Positions 24,182 to 33,091 are shown, counted from the stretch's first letter. The stretch: DNA of 64,000 nt from Moduliflexus sp964602655 (GCA_964602655.1 CAZRSF010000002.1:62001-126000); one strand, 5' to 3'. Made by a program: numbers and translations. Notes: generated by a model from the sequence alone, not told the origin.

Positions 24182-26026
24182 ATGAAAAAACTCACGGACA
24201 AATGTTGCGCCAAATGTATTGACAGCGAGTTTCAGCGGTGTCCTAAAGTCACGGAGTGCCTGATAAAACGGCCGTTGTCGGAGTGTCACGAGAATGAGGC
24301 GTGCATTGAAAAACGCGACGCGGTCATCCGAAAAATTCGCTATGGCGAGGGCATTCTCCTCAAAATCACGGCGTGCAGTTATCTGCCGGAGGAACGTATC
24401 GGCAACATCGTGAACACGATTTTTATGGAACTGCGCCGCCGGGAACTCTCGAACGTCACGCTCGGCATTACCGGCGGATTGGGCAACATCGCGGATGCGC
24501 CGTTCCTCTCTGTCTCGTCGCCGGAGTATCCGACGATTGTGTATGCGAAGGTGACGGAAGAGATGATTCCTCGCATTATTGCGGAACATATCGAGCAAAA
24601 AAAAGTGGTCGAAGAATGGGTGTTGGGGCAATTCTCGGATGACAGCAAAAAACTGATTGATTCCGTGCCGATTATCCAATATCTGGAATTTTTCCATTCC
24701 CAAAACCTCCGCGTGATGCGGCGCTGCGGGTTGATTGATCCGGACAATCTCGACGAATATTTCCTGGAAGAAGGCTTTCTCGGTCTGTCGAAAGCGCTTA
24801 ATCGCATGACGCCGGACGAAGTATTGAATTTGGTCGGGCTGTCCGGCTTACGGTCGCGTAGCGGAAGCGGCGAGGTCGTCATGAAAAAGTGGAAACGGAT
24901 GACCGCGCATGACAATGACGAACAGCCGGAACGGGGCAACTCTTCGACCGGCGAACGCCTTCAGAAATACCTGATTTGCAACGCGCATGAAGGTTATACC
25001 GTCTCACTGAAAGATCGCACGTTATTAGAAAGCGATCCCTTTGCCGTCATCGAAGGGATGCTCATCACCGCCTACGCCGTACAGGCGACGCATGGGATTC
25101 TCTACCTCAATCCGGCGTTCGATTTAGCGGCGCGGCGCTTGCAACGCGCCTTAGATTTAGCGCGGGAAAACAACTACCTCGGCCCGGAAATTTTAGGCAC
25201 GGACTTTTCGTTCAACATCGAAATTCGACGCGCGCCGTCCGGCTACTTAGTCGGGGAGGATACGTCTATCGTGTCGTTTTTGGAAGGAGATGTCGGCACG
25301 CGCCCCATGCCGCCATACTTAGAAGATCGAGGCTTATGGGGCAAACCGACGCTGATTCACGGCGTCGAAACGCTGGCGAATATTCCGTTGTTAGTGCAGC
25401 ATGATTTTAGCTGGTTCACCTCAACCGGCGTGACTGGCAACCCCGGCACGAAATGTCTGACGCTCGCCGGAGCCATTTCGCGCCCCGGCATAATCGAAGT
25501 CCCATTAGGAACGCCGCTGAGGGATATTCTCATTGACATCGGCGGCGCAGATCTGAATGCCGTCAAAGCCCTGCATATCGGCGGGCCGTCCGGCGGGTAT
25601 CTTGCCCCCGAACAATTCGACACGCTGCTCGATCACGACAGCTTGCGGCGCTACGGCCTGCACATGGGAACCAGTACGATTGAAGTCCTCGATCAATCGG
25701 TTTGCCTGATTGATCGGGTCGCCAAGCATTTACTGTTTGCGCTTGATGAATTATGCGGCCAATGTACCGCCGGACGGGAAGGCATGTATCAACTCGTTTC
25801 GATTCTCCAGGCGATTCGCGAAGGGCGCGACATTCCGGGATGCCGCCGCCGCAATTTGGCGGACGCGCATGCGTTGGCCTCGGAACTCGTCGAATATATT
25901 CGCAGCACCAGCCTGTGCGCGTTTTGTAAAGAGAGTTGTATCAGCGTCACCAGCACCCTGACGTATTTTCGCAAGGACTATGAAGAGCATCTCCAAAAAC
26001 GCTGCAAGGCGGGAGTCTGCTTTTAA
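24182..26026 (+). CDS. Degenerate NuoF/HydB-like protein
   Basis: A 614-residue protein with the domain order of HydB/HndC: Cys-rich start, thioredoxin-like part (55-150), NuoF core (205-520) and N3-cluster helix bundle (520-600). Key residues are lost. In the thioredoxin part only Cys65 remains; Gly99 and Ile103 replace the CxxxC pair. The FMN loop GRGGAGFPTG reads SRSGSGEVVM (225-234). GAYxCGEET reads SGYLVGEDT. NNVET reads IHGVET. The N3 motif CxxCxxC reads C525GQC528TAG531, missing its third Cys. It ends at CKAGVCF, exactly where HydB continues into a two-[4Fe-4S] ferredoxin domain. It probably cannot bind NADH/FMN or pass electrons normally. It starts seven bases after the CheW gene stops and is likely a structural partner. 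Confidence 0.85.
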   Translation: MKKLTDKCCAKCIDSEFQRCPKVTECLIKRPLSECHENEACIEKRDAVIRKIRYGEGILLKITACSYLPEERIGNIVNTIFMELRRRELSNVTLGITGGLGNIADAPFLSVSSPEYPTIVYAKVTEEMIPRIIAEHIEQKKVVEEWVLGQFSDDSKKLIDSVPIIQYLEFFHSQNLRVMRRCGLIDPDNLDEYFLEEGFLGLSKALNRMTPDEVLNLVGLSGLRSRSGSGEVVMKKWKRMTAHDNDEQPERGNSSTGERLQKYLICNAHEGYTVSLKDRTLLESDPFAVIEGMLITAYAVQATHGILYLNPAFDLAARRLQRALDLARENNYLGPEILGTDFSFNIEIRRAPSGYLVGEDTSIVSFLEGDVGTRPMPPYLEDRGLWGKPTLIHGVETLANIPLLVQHDFSWFTSTGVTGNPGTKCLTLAGAISRPGIIEVPLGTPLRDILIDIGGADLNAVKALHIGGPSGGYLAPEQFDTLLDHDSLRRYGLHMGTSTIEVLDQSVCLIDRVAKHLLFALDELCGQCTAGREGMYQLVSILQAIREGRDIPGCRRRNLADAHALASELVEYIRSTSLCAFCKESCISVTSTLTYFRKDYEEHLQKRCKAGVCF

Positions 26027-26129
26027 GTGAAGAATGAAGAAGGATGAGTGAAAAGAGAAGAGGACGAATGGCGCACCAGTTGTAAATCGTTCACTCTTCC
26101 TTCTTCACTCGTCACTCTTACCTCCTGTT
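26027..26129. repeat. GTGAAGAATGAAG-type inverted repeat
   Basis: AGTGAAGAATGAAGAAGG on the left faces CTTCCTTCTTCACTC on the right. A similar element fills 27891-27974, so the HydA-like gene is flanked by related palindromes. Confidence 0.65.
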
Positions 26130-27890
26130 ATGGATGTCGTAACATTACAGATTGACGGAACGGAAATGCAAGTGCCGTCGGGCACGACGGTGCTTGAAGC
26201 GGCGCGCTCGTATGACATCGCCATTCCGACCTTATGCGCTCATCCTGAAGTCGCCGCGTCAGGACGCTGCCGGGTGTGCGTGGTCGAGATCGAAGGCTAT
26301 GATCAACTCGTTCCTTCCTGCCGGTTGCCGGTCGAACCTGGCATGATCGTGCGGACGCAGACGCCGGCGGTCATCGCGTCGCGCCGGATGAGCGTCGAAC
26401 TCTTAGCGGCGCAGCACCCGATGCAATGCCTCACCTGCTACCGGAACGGGAAATGTCAGCTTCAAGACTTAGCCAAACAGTTCGGCGTGCAGCGTTCGAG
26501 ATTTTCACGGAGAGAATCGGTCGTCAGCAATGGCGAGCCGGTCTATCCGCGCTGGCCGGTTGACGAAAAAAGCCCGGCTATCGGCCACGATCCGAATATG
26601 TGCATTTTGTGCGGTTTGTGTATTGACGCCTGCCGCAACATTCAGCGCGTGGACGTGATTGATTTCGCGCATCGCGGCAGCCGGAGAAATATCGAAGCCG
26701 CGTTCGGCCAGAGTTTGAACGACGTGGAATGCACAGCCTGCGGGCAGTGCGTTCAGGTTTGTCCGGTCAATGCGTTTTATGAAAAATCCGAATTAGCCGT
26801 CGTGCAGGCGGCGTTGCGCAATCCCGATCTGCATGTCGTCGCGCTGCTCTCGCCGATGGTCGGCGTCTCCATCGGCGAAGAGTTCGGTCTCGATCCCGGA
26901 ACGCGCCTCAATCATCAATTGGTCGCCGCGTTGAAAGCGATTGGCGTGGATTCCGTGTTCGACGTCAGTGTCGGCGGCGACCTCGTGCTGCTGGAAGACG
27001 CGTACCAATTGCTGTCGCGAGTCCGTTCCGGTAAGCGCCTCCCGATGTTTTCTTCGGCGAGTCCGGCCTGGGTCAAATATATCGAGCATTTTCATCCGAC
27101 GATGCTGCCGCTGCTGTCGTCCTGCAAATCTCCGGCGCAGGCGTTAGCGTCGTTAGTGAAAATGTACGATGCGCCGAAACGCGGCTTGCTGTCGGAACAG
27201 GTCTTCATCGTCTCGCTGACGCCATGCACGGCGGAAAAATTCGAGCGGCTGCGCCCGGAGATGGGCATCAACGGCGAACCGATGATTGACGCCTGCCTCA
27301 CCACGAAAGAAGTTGCCAGCCTGTTGTCCGGGCTGCTCGGCGATTCGCTCATGTCCATGCCGCCGCAGCCGTATGATCCGCCGTTCGATAACGCTTCCGG
27401 CGCGGGGATGCTGATGTGCGCCGCGGGCGGCATGATCGAAGGCGTGATGCGCACGTTCTATGAACTGTTGACGGAAAAGAAACTGAAGTCCCCTGAATTT
27501 TCCACCATGCGCGAGACCGACGGTTTTGCTGAAATCACGCTCAAAACCGGCCAGGACAATATTCTTGGCGCGATTGTGCATGGCACGGGCAATGTGGGGC
27601 GATTGCTCGAAAAAATCGCCAAAGAGAAAAAACCGTATCAATACGTAGAGATCAAAGGCTGTCCGCAGGGCTGCGCGCATGGCGGCGGAGAACCGCTTCC
27701 CTGGAACGACGAGATTCTTCGCGCCCGCAGTCAGGCGTTATACGCGCTTGACAGCGAACAGGACATCCGCAAAGCCCATGAAAACCCGACAGTCAAAAAG
27801 CTCTACGAAGAGTTCCTCAAAAAACCGGCAAGCGCCGAAGTCAAAAAAGTTTTGTACACCACCTATACGCAACGACAACGCTATTTATAG
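26130..27890 (+). CDS. [FeFe]-hydrogenase HydA-like protein with altered H-cluster site
   Basis: A 586-residue protein with complete modular HydA layout. [2Fe-2S] ligands are Cys36, 47, 50 and 64. The His-Cys3 [4Fe-4S] ligands are His96 and Cys100, 103, 109. Two 4Fe ferredoxin clusters use Cys158/161/164/168 and 201/204/207/211. The H-domain follows at about 230-520 and a small-subunit-like tail (NPTVKKLYEEFL) at the end. H-cluster motif 1, normally TSCCPxW, reads SSASPAW: Ala310 replaces the proton-relay Cys and Ser311 replaces a cluster ligand. Motif 2 keeps Cys366 (TPCTAEK); motif 3 keeps Cys511 and Cys515 (GCPQGCAHGGGEP). Loss of the relay Cys is a trait of sensory HydS-type proteins; the Ser at the ligand site goes further. 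Catalysis is therefore doubtful while the electron relay looks intact. No clear ribosome binding site is visible before ATG 26130. Confidence 0.88.
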   Translation: MDVVTLQIDGTEMQVPSGTTVLEAARSYDIAIPTLCAHPEVAASGRCRVCVVEIEGYDQLVPSCRLPVEPGMIVRTQTPAVIASRRMSVELLAAQHPMQCLTCYRNGKCQLQDLAKQFGVQRSRFSRRESVVSNGEPVYPRWPVDEKSPAIGHDPNMCILCGLCIDACRNIQRVDVIDFAHRGSRRNIEAAFGQSLNDVECTACGQCVQVCPVNAFYEKSELAVVQAALRNPDLHVVALLSPMVGVSIGEEFGLDPGTRLNHQLVAALKAIGVDSVFDVSVGGDLVLLEDAYQLLSRVRSGKRLPMFSSASPAWVKYIEHFHPTMLPLLSSCKSPAQALASLVKMYDAPKRGLLSEQVFIVSLTPCTAEKFERLRPEMGINGEPMIDACLTTKEVASLLSGLLGDSLMSMPPQPYDPPFDNASGAGMLMCAAGGMIEGVMRTFYELLTEKKLKSPEFSTMRETDGFAEITLKTGQDNILGAIVHGTGNVGRLLEKIAKEKKPYQYVEIKGCPQGCAHGGGEPLPWNDEILRARSQALYALDSEQDIRKAHENPTVKKLYEEFLKKPASAEVKKVLYTTYTQRQRYL

Positions 27891-27974
27891 TGAAGAATGA
27901 AGAGGGAAGAGTGAAAATGGCTGAACGGAAGCCTCATCACTCTTCCCTTTTCACTCTTCATTCTTCCTTATTTT
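27891..27974. repeat. GTGAAGAATGAAG-type inverted repeat, second copy
   Basis: GAAGAATGAAGAGGGAAGAG pairs with CTCTTCCC...CTTCATTCTTC. Related to 26027-26129. Confidence 0.7.
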
Positions 27975-28919
27975 ATGAAATGTCTCGTGACCGGCGCTGC
28001 CGGATTTCTTGGTTCAAGTATCTCCGAACGGCTCATCAGCATGGGCGCAGAAGTGATTGGCATTGACTGTTTTATTGATTATTATCCACGCGCGTTAAAA
28101 GAAAAAAATCTCGCCAAGCTTTGGGAAAGCAAGCAGTTTACGTTCATTGAAAAAAGCCTGTTAGATGTCAACTTATCCGAATTGTTAGACGGCGTGGATT
28201 ATATCTTCCATCAGGCCGCGCAGGCGGGCGTTCGCGCCAGTTGGGGCAAAGATTTCGAGATTTACACCGAAAACAACATCAAGGCGACGCAGCAGCTTTT
28301 GGACGCTTGCAAAGATAAACCGATCAAACGCCTGATTTACGCCTCGTCGTCGTCGGTCTATGGCGATGTGAAAGAGTTTCCGATGCGGGAAACGATGTTT
28401 TTGCAGCCAGTCTCGCCCTACGGCGTGTCGAAATTAGCCGCCGAGCATCTCTGCGTCTTGTATTGGAAAAATTTCAAAGTCCCGACGATTTCGCTGCGCT
28501 ATTTCACCGTCTATGGCCCGCGCCAGCGGCCTGATATGGCGTTTAACAAGTTCATCAAAGCGATTCTGAAAGGCGACACGATTCATATTTACGGCGACGG
28601 CAAGCAGACCCGCGACTTCACGTTCGTGGCGGACGCGGTGCAAGCCAATATCTCCGCCATGACCAACGGCACGCCCGGCGGCGTCTATAACATCGGCGGC
28701 GGCTCGCGCATTTCCGTCAACGACGTCCTCGCGATTCTCGGCAAGATCAGTGGCATCGAACCGAAAATTTCCTATGAAGAGAAGCAAAAAGGGGACGTAC
28801 AGGATACCTGCGCCGACACTACGCTCGCCAAAAACGAACTCCTTTACGAACCGCAAGTCGGCATCGAAGAAGGCTTGCGGCAGGAATACGAGTGGCTGAA
28901 AGGGCTGATGAGCGTGTAA
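27975..28919 (+). CDS. NAD-dependent epimerase/dehydratase (extended SDR)
   Basis: This 314-residue protein starts with the nucleotide-binding GAAGFLGSS motif. It has the SDR catalytic Ser/Tyr/Lys set (YASSSSVYG, then YGVSK) and the RYFTVYGPRQRPDMAF segment typical of UDP-glucuronate or UDP-glucose 4-epimerases. It interconverts a nucleotide sugar for cell-surface polysaccharide. A role in the galactose pathway is possible because the window also holds alpha-galactosidases, but the gene is 16 kb away from them. It lies after the hydrogenase-like set in the same direction, separated by a palindrome. Confidence 0.88.
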   Translation: MKCLVTGAAGFLGSSISERLISMGAEVIGIDCFIDYYPRALKEKNLAKLWESKQFTFIEKSLLDVNLSELLDGVDYIFHQAAQAGVRASWGKDFEIYTENNIKATQQLLDACKDKPIKRLIYASSSSVYGDVKEFPMRETMFLQPVSPYGVSKLAAEHLCVLYWKNFKVPTISLRYFTVYGPRQRPDMAFNKFIKAILKGDTIHIYGDGKQTRDFTFVADAVQANISAMTNGTPGGVYNIGGGSRISVNDVLAILGKISGIEPKISYEEKQKGDVQDTCADTTLAKNELLYEPQVGIEEGLRQEYEWLKGLMSV

Positions 28920-28941
28920 ATGACACGCAAGGTTGCGGATA

Positions 28942-28974
28942 AGCTGTCAGACACCTTGAAGGTGTCTGACAGCT
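28942..28974. repeat. Palindrome family A, copy 2
   Basis: Identical in arms and loop to 4633-4665. Lies just after the epimerase stop. Confidence 0.9.
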
Positions 28975-28991
28975 TTGAAATAGGAGGTAAT

Positions 28992-29246
28992 ATGTTATCA
29001 ATCGAACTGACAACCGACATCGAACAACATTTGCAAACAGTCGTTCGAAAAAGCTATCACGGCGACATTCAAGTCGCCATTGCCTCATTTTTGCGTCTGC
29101 ACGAAAAATATGGCTGGAAAGAGCAGTTTCTCAAAGATGTTGAGGCGATTCGCGCTGAAGTTCGCAGCCAGGGCGGGATTTCTTCTCAAAAAATCGAGCA
29201 GGCAATAACTCGTTATCGAACGCAGAAAAATAACCAGCATGTCTAA
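28992..29246 (+). CDS. Small helical protein, possible antitoxin-like
   Basis: This 84-residue protein begins at ATG 28992 behind a near-perfect TAGGAGGTAAT; an in-frame upstream extension into the palindrome at 28942 is not coding. The sequence is helical (VAIASFLRLHEKYGWKEQFLKDVEAIRAEV). No family is recognised. Its size and position before a DUF2442 gene recall loosely linked toxin-antitoxin-like pairs. Confidence 0.55.
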   Translation: MLSIELTTDIEQHLQTVVRKSYHGDIQVAIASFLRLHEKYGWKEQFLKDVEAIRAEVRSQGGISSQKIEQAITRYRTQKNNQHV

Positions 29247-29369
29247 CATCTTAAAATCATTCGTATTACAGCATTATTCAATTGCTTTTGCACTCCTGTT
29301 CAATGGTCATGAATAATGCTCTAAAATATTTTTGGATGCATTGGAAAGGCTGAAAGATATTTCAACATA

Positions 29370-29657
29370 ATGATCAAAATTATCGGATTAGAAGTGCTTG
29401 CGCCGTATCGCCTGCATCTTGTTTTCGACGATGGCGTTGAAAAAGTGATTGATGGCTCTCAATTTATCGGGAATAGCCCATTGACCCAACCATTGTCTGA
29501 TCCCGAATATTTCCGGCAGGTAAAAATTTACGAGAACGAGCGCGGCATTTATTGGCCGAATGAGTATGATATTTGTCCTGATAACTTACGCTATCATATT
29601 CAAGCCATAGACACGCGCTCGCCTGCCGCCGCGCAACCCGTATTGCAAGCAGCCTGA
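29370..29657 (+). CDS. DUF2442 family protein
   Basis: This 95-residue protein has the DUF2442 pattern (APYRLHLVFDDGVEKVID...LSDPEYFRQVKI...GIYWPNEYDICPDNL). The family commonly pairs with DUF4160 in TA-like operons and is thought to be the antitoxin side. No DUF4160 gene is visible here; the gene before it is the 84-residue protein at 28992, 123 bp away. Confidence 0.8.
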   Translation: MIKIIGLEVLAPYRLHLVFDDGVEKVIDGSQFIGNSPLTQPLSDPEYFRQVKIYENERGIYWPNEYDICPDNLRYHIQAIDTRSPAAAQPVLQAA

Positions 29658-29739
29658 GATTGCATGTATGACGATTTTTCAACGATTGACGAACGATGTG
29701 ATGATGCCCCGATGAACACAAGCCAAAAGGAGAGAGATT

Positions 29740-32409
29740 ATGTTTGGGAAGAAAGAAACGCCGCAAACGATTGAAACACGCCAAACTGCGCCGTTTGTCG
29801 GGCGAGAAACCGAGTTGCGCTATTTGCGTCAGGGGTTGGATCACGTCATCGCTGAGAACGCGCCGAAATTTATCCTGATCGAAGGGGATTTCGGCGTCGG
29901 CAAAACCACGTTAATCAACCGTTTTTTAGAACAGGCCAAAGAGACGCATTCGTCAATCCTGATTGGACGTGGCACATGCTCGAACGAAACCGAAATGAAC
30001 GGCCTGCTGCCGTTCGGCGAATTGCTTGAACATCTCGCGCAAACCGGCAGTCAATCGAAAGTGATCCCATCGAACTGGACGGACTTTTTAAAGAATGTTG
30101 CTCCGGCATGGATCAGCATTGTTCCCGTTGTCGGCGGCGCAGTCGCCGCAGGCGTTCAAACGGCGGTCGAATTGCAGAAAGCCGCCGGACACAGCGGCTA
30201 TCGGCAGGAAAACGTCTTCGTTCAATTTACGAACGCGCTGTTGAAACTTGCCGAAAAACAGCCGGTGATCGTTGTGTTGGACGATCTGCAATGGGCGGAT
30301 GTCTCGTCGTTGGAATTGCTCGCGCATTTGGCGCGGCAGGTCAAAGAGCGGGCAATCCTGTTTCTCTGCGCGTATCGCCCGGAAGCGAAAGAAACCAGCC
30401 GCAACGCCGACCATTTCAATGCGTGCCGGGTCAAAATCCTGCGGCCTGAAATCGGGAGCGAATTGGAAATTCACGAAGGGATTCACGTCGCCGCGTATTT
30501 GTGCCAGCGTTATCCGCGCCATGATTTGACCGCCAGCGTGATCGGCGACATTCAAACCGCAACCGACGGGCATCCGCTGTTTGTCAGCCAATTATTCTCC
30601 TTATGGGAAGAAACCGGCGTCATCGTGGAAACAACCGATGCGAACGCACAGCCGATCTGGAAACTCTCCGCCGACGCGAAGGCGCACCTGACGATTCCCG
30701 CCAATATGCAGGTGGTTTTAGAACAACGCCTGCGCCTGATGGGGGATGAACTGCGTAAAATCGCCACGTCAGCCTCGGTCGAAGGCGAAGAGTTTTCCGC
30801 GCAAGTCGTCGCGCAGCTTGCCAAATTCGAGGAAGGCGACGTGTATGATCCGCTCGAAACGCTGGAACATCGCTACTGGCTGATTCAAGAGCATTCCACG
30901 AAAGAATTCGGCGACACCTTTTTAGACATGTACCGCTTTACCCATCGCTTTTTCCGGGACTATATCTATTCCAAATTAGACGCCGGAAAACGCCGCAATA
31001 TGCACCGCGCCGTCGGCGAATGTTTGGAAACGCTGTATCGCAATAATTTGGAACAGATCGCCAGTCAATTAGCCATTCATTTCACCGAAGCCCGGCAGCC
31101 GAAAAAAGCGGCGAAATATGCGCTGATGGCCGCGCAATTCGAGCAGTCGCGCTATGCATGGGCAGAAGGGGAAGAATGGTGTGAGTTTGGGTTAAAGGTT
31201 TTAGAAAATCTTTCGCCTGACATAGAAAGAAATCAATTAAAATTTGATTTGTTCAATCAATCGGGGGATGGACATGATAAAATTGGGGAATATGCTCAAG
31301 CTGATCAGCGTTACCGAGCGGCTTTAACATTAGCGCAAGAAATCGAAGTTAAATCAGAACAACTTGCTGCATTATACGTTAAATTAGCCGATACATGTGA
31401 AAGTGAAGGGGGACTTAAGCTCGAAGAAGCCAAACAATTCATTATGCAAGCCCAAAAAATTCTTCAATCACTTCCCTATAGTGAACTTCATATCAAAGTA
31501 GCATGGATTGCTGCCATCTTACAAATCCGGTCAGGAGAATATCAATCTGCCTTTGAATCTTTATCGAAATTGATGATGGATGTAGAAAAATTACCTCGCT
31601 CGATAAGCTTAGAATTAATATTGTGTCGCCTCTATAATGCATTAGGGATGGCATTACAGGGACTAAATCGTTATGAAGAGTGTTTATTTTATCGTCAAAA
31701 AGCGATTGACCTTGCAAAGAAAATAAACGAAAAGGGAATTGAGGCTTCCTACAAAGCTAATTTAGTAAATAGTTATCAACTTCTTGGTAGATTTGAATTA
31801 GGTTTACATTTAGCCAAAGAAGCTTTTGATATTGCATGGAAGATAGGTGATCTTGATTGTATGCTTCATTCAAAACAATTTATGGGAAGCCTGTTCTTAG
31901 ATATGGGTAAACCCTTGGAGGCATTACAAGAATTGGAGGAAGCAAAAGTAAAAGCAGAGCAGACTGGCGGGCGTTGGAAAATTGTAGATATATACAGTGA
32001 CATGGCATTAACATATCTTGCGTTAGGAAAGTTGGAACAAGCTTATCAATATGCCATTGATGGTTTGTCGGAAGCGCAAAAAAGAAACGTAAAAACCAGT
32101 AAGGCTCAAGCCCTTGATACATTAGGACAGGTCGAGGCAGTTCGGCAGAATTGGGAGATAGCTGCACAGTACTTTATAGATGCTATTTCACTCCGAGAGG
32201 AAACCGGGAATCGGCATCAATCTGCAAAAGTCCGGTATCACTTCGCCGACGCGCTGCTCCGGCAGGGCAAATCCGCCGAAGCCGAACCCCTGCTGCGTCA
32301 GGCGCTGGCGGTGTTTCAGGAATTGAAGTTGGCGCATGAAATCAAAAAAGCGGAGGAACTGTTGGCGAAAGTAAAAGGAGGTGAATCCTATGGCAGCGTT
32401 GGTGCTTGA
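29740..32409 (+). CDS. AAA-16 type ATPase with TPR array
   Basis: An 889-residue protein. The ATPase half (residues 15-420) has FVGRETELRYL, Walker A GDFGVGKTT (49-57) and Walker B VIVVLDDLQWAD, as in MalT/guanylate-cyclase-linked STAND-type ATPases. The second half is a run of TPR-like helices. From about 31170 to 32210 (residues about 478-823) the DNA turns strongly AT-rich, with different codon choice, then reverts; this middle block looks swapped in. The end is also altered: the last residues (KGGESYGSVGA) are read from the ribosome binding site and start of the next gene, overlapping it by 20 bases, while the likely original end (VKKANADKI) survives in the downstream copy at 33092-33250. 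It probably acts as a ligand-controlled switch. Confidence 0.8.
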   Translation: MFGKKETPQTIETRQTAPFVGRETELRYLRQGLDHVIAENAPKFILIEGDFGVGKTTLINRFLEQAKETHSSILIGRGTCSNETEMNGLLPFGELLEHLAQTGSQSKVIPSNWTDFLKNVAPAWISIVPVVGGAVAAGVQTAVELQKAAGHSGYRQENVFVQFTNALLKLAEKQPVIVVLDDLQWADVSSLELLAHLARQVKERAILFLCAYRPEAKETSRNADHFNACRVKILRPEIGSELEIHEGIHVAAYLCQRYPRHDLTASVIGDIQTATDGHPLFVSQLFSLWEETGVIVETTDANAQPIWKLSADAKAHLTIPANMQVVLEQRLRLMGDELRKIATSASVEGEEFSAQVVAQLAKFEEGDVYDPLETLEHRYWLIQEHSTKEFGDTFLDMYRFTHRFFRDYIYSKLDAGKRRNMHRAVGECLETLYRNNLEQIASQLAIHFTEARQPKKAAKYALMAAQFEQSRYAWAEGEEWCEFGLKVLENLSPDIERNQLKFDLFNQSGDGHDKIGEYAQADQRYRAALTLAQEIEVKSEQLAALYVKLADTCESEGGLKLEEAKQFIMQAQKILQSLPYSELHIKVAWIAAILQIRSGEYQSAFESLSKLMMDVEKLPRSISLELILCRLYNALGMALQGLNRYEECLFYRQKAIDLAKKINEKGIEASYKANLVNSYQLLGRFELGLHLAKEAFDIAWKIGDLDCMLHSKQFMGSLFLDMGKPLEALQELEEAKVKAEQTGGRWKIVDIYSDMALTYLALGKLEQAYQYAIDGLSEAQKRNVKTSKAQALDTLGQVEAVRQNWEIAAQYFIDAISLREETGNRHQSAKVRYHFADALLRQGKSAEAEPLLRQALAVFQELKLAHEIKKAEELLAKVKGGESYGSVGA
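32242..32373 (+). repeat. ATPase gene 3'-end repeat, copy 1
   Basis: 132 bp at the end of the AAA/TPR gene, repeated without indels at 33092-33223 (about 89% identical) and in part at 33794-33856. Confidence 0.9.
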
Positions 32410-32641
32410 AGGTGTCAGCGACCAGATCGTCACAGCGTATAATCACGCTTCCCAAGAAGCCAAACAACAACTCAACAAAGTGCTGGAAGACGTGATGCAA
32501 CTTTGGACGTCACGCTCTTCTGAAGAAGCGAATGAGGAGAATTTGCGGCAGGAGACGTTGGAATTTATTACGCATCTGCCGACCTTCCCTTTAGATTGGC
32601 AGCACCATAAGATGACGCGGGAGGAGATGAATGCGCGTTAA
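32390..32641 (+). CDS. Antitoxin of VapC-type module
   Basis: This 83-residue protein has a strong AAAGGAGGTG before ATG 32390. That site lies inside the end of the ATPase gene. It is helical and acidic, with a C-terminal tail (LDWQHHKMTREEMNAR) typical of VapB-like antitoxins that wrap the toxin. It overlaps the PIN gene by 11 bases. Confidence 0.7.
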   Translation: MAALVLEGVSDQIVTAYNHASQEAKQQLNKVLEDVMQLWTSRSSEEANEENLRQETLEFITHLPTFPLDWQHHKMTREEMNAR

Positions 32642-33080
32642 CTATCGAGAGACAATTTGCTACCTTGACACGAATATGTTGATTTACGTGTTTGATACGA
32701 CTGAACCGACCAAACAGCGCGTATCGAAAGACTTGCTTCTCCATTTTCACAGCACGCGAACTGGTCGAATATCAGTTCAAGTGCTTGCGGAATGGCGCAA
32801 TGTGATGATCAAAAAATTCAGTCATCTGATTGATGGGGATTTTAGAAGACGATTTATGACGTATTTCAGTGGATGGCAGCCATTAAAAATTTCTCCGGCG
32901 ATGCTGATCAAAGCGGATGAACTCTGTGACCGGTATCGCTTTTCCCCCTATGACTCGATCCATATTCAAAGTGCGTTAGAACTTGGTTGTCAAACCTTCT
33001 TGTCTGAAGATATGCAAGACGGCTTGGTGGTTGATGGGAAATTGACGCTTTGTAATCCGTATAAAGAGCTTCTCTCTTAG
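32631..33080 (+). CDS. PIN-domain toxin (VapC-like)
   Basis: This 149-residue protein has the PIN acidic residues in order: Asp in YLDTNMLIYVFD, Glu in QVLAEWRNV, Asp in FSPYDSIHIQSAL and Asp in FLSEDMQDG. PIN toxins are Mg-dependent RNases acting on tRNA or rRNA. It pairs with the overlapping gene at 32390. Eleven bases after its stop the second copy of the ATPase gene 3' end begins. Confidence 0.88.
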   Translation: MRVNYRETICYLDTNMLIYVFDTTEPTKQRVSKDLLLHFHSTRTGRISVQVLAEWRNVMIKKFSHLIDGDFRRRFMTYFSGWQPLKISPAMLIKADELCDRYRFSPYDSIHIQSALELGCQTFLSEDMQDGLVVDGKLTLCNPYKELLS

Positions 33081-33091
33081 AACTCGATAAT

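Noticed and set aside
26130..27890. Active H2-producing hydrogenase
   Set aside because: The TSCCP motif is replaced by SSASP and its NuoF/NuoE-like partners have lost their cofactor sites.
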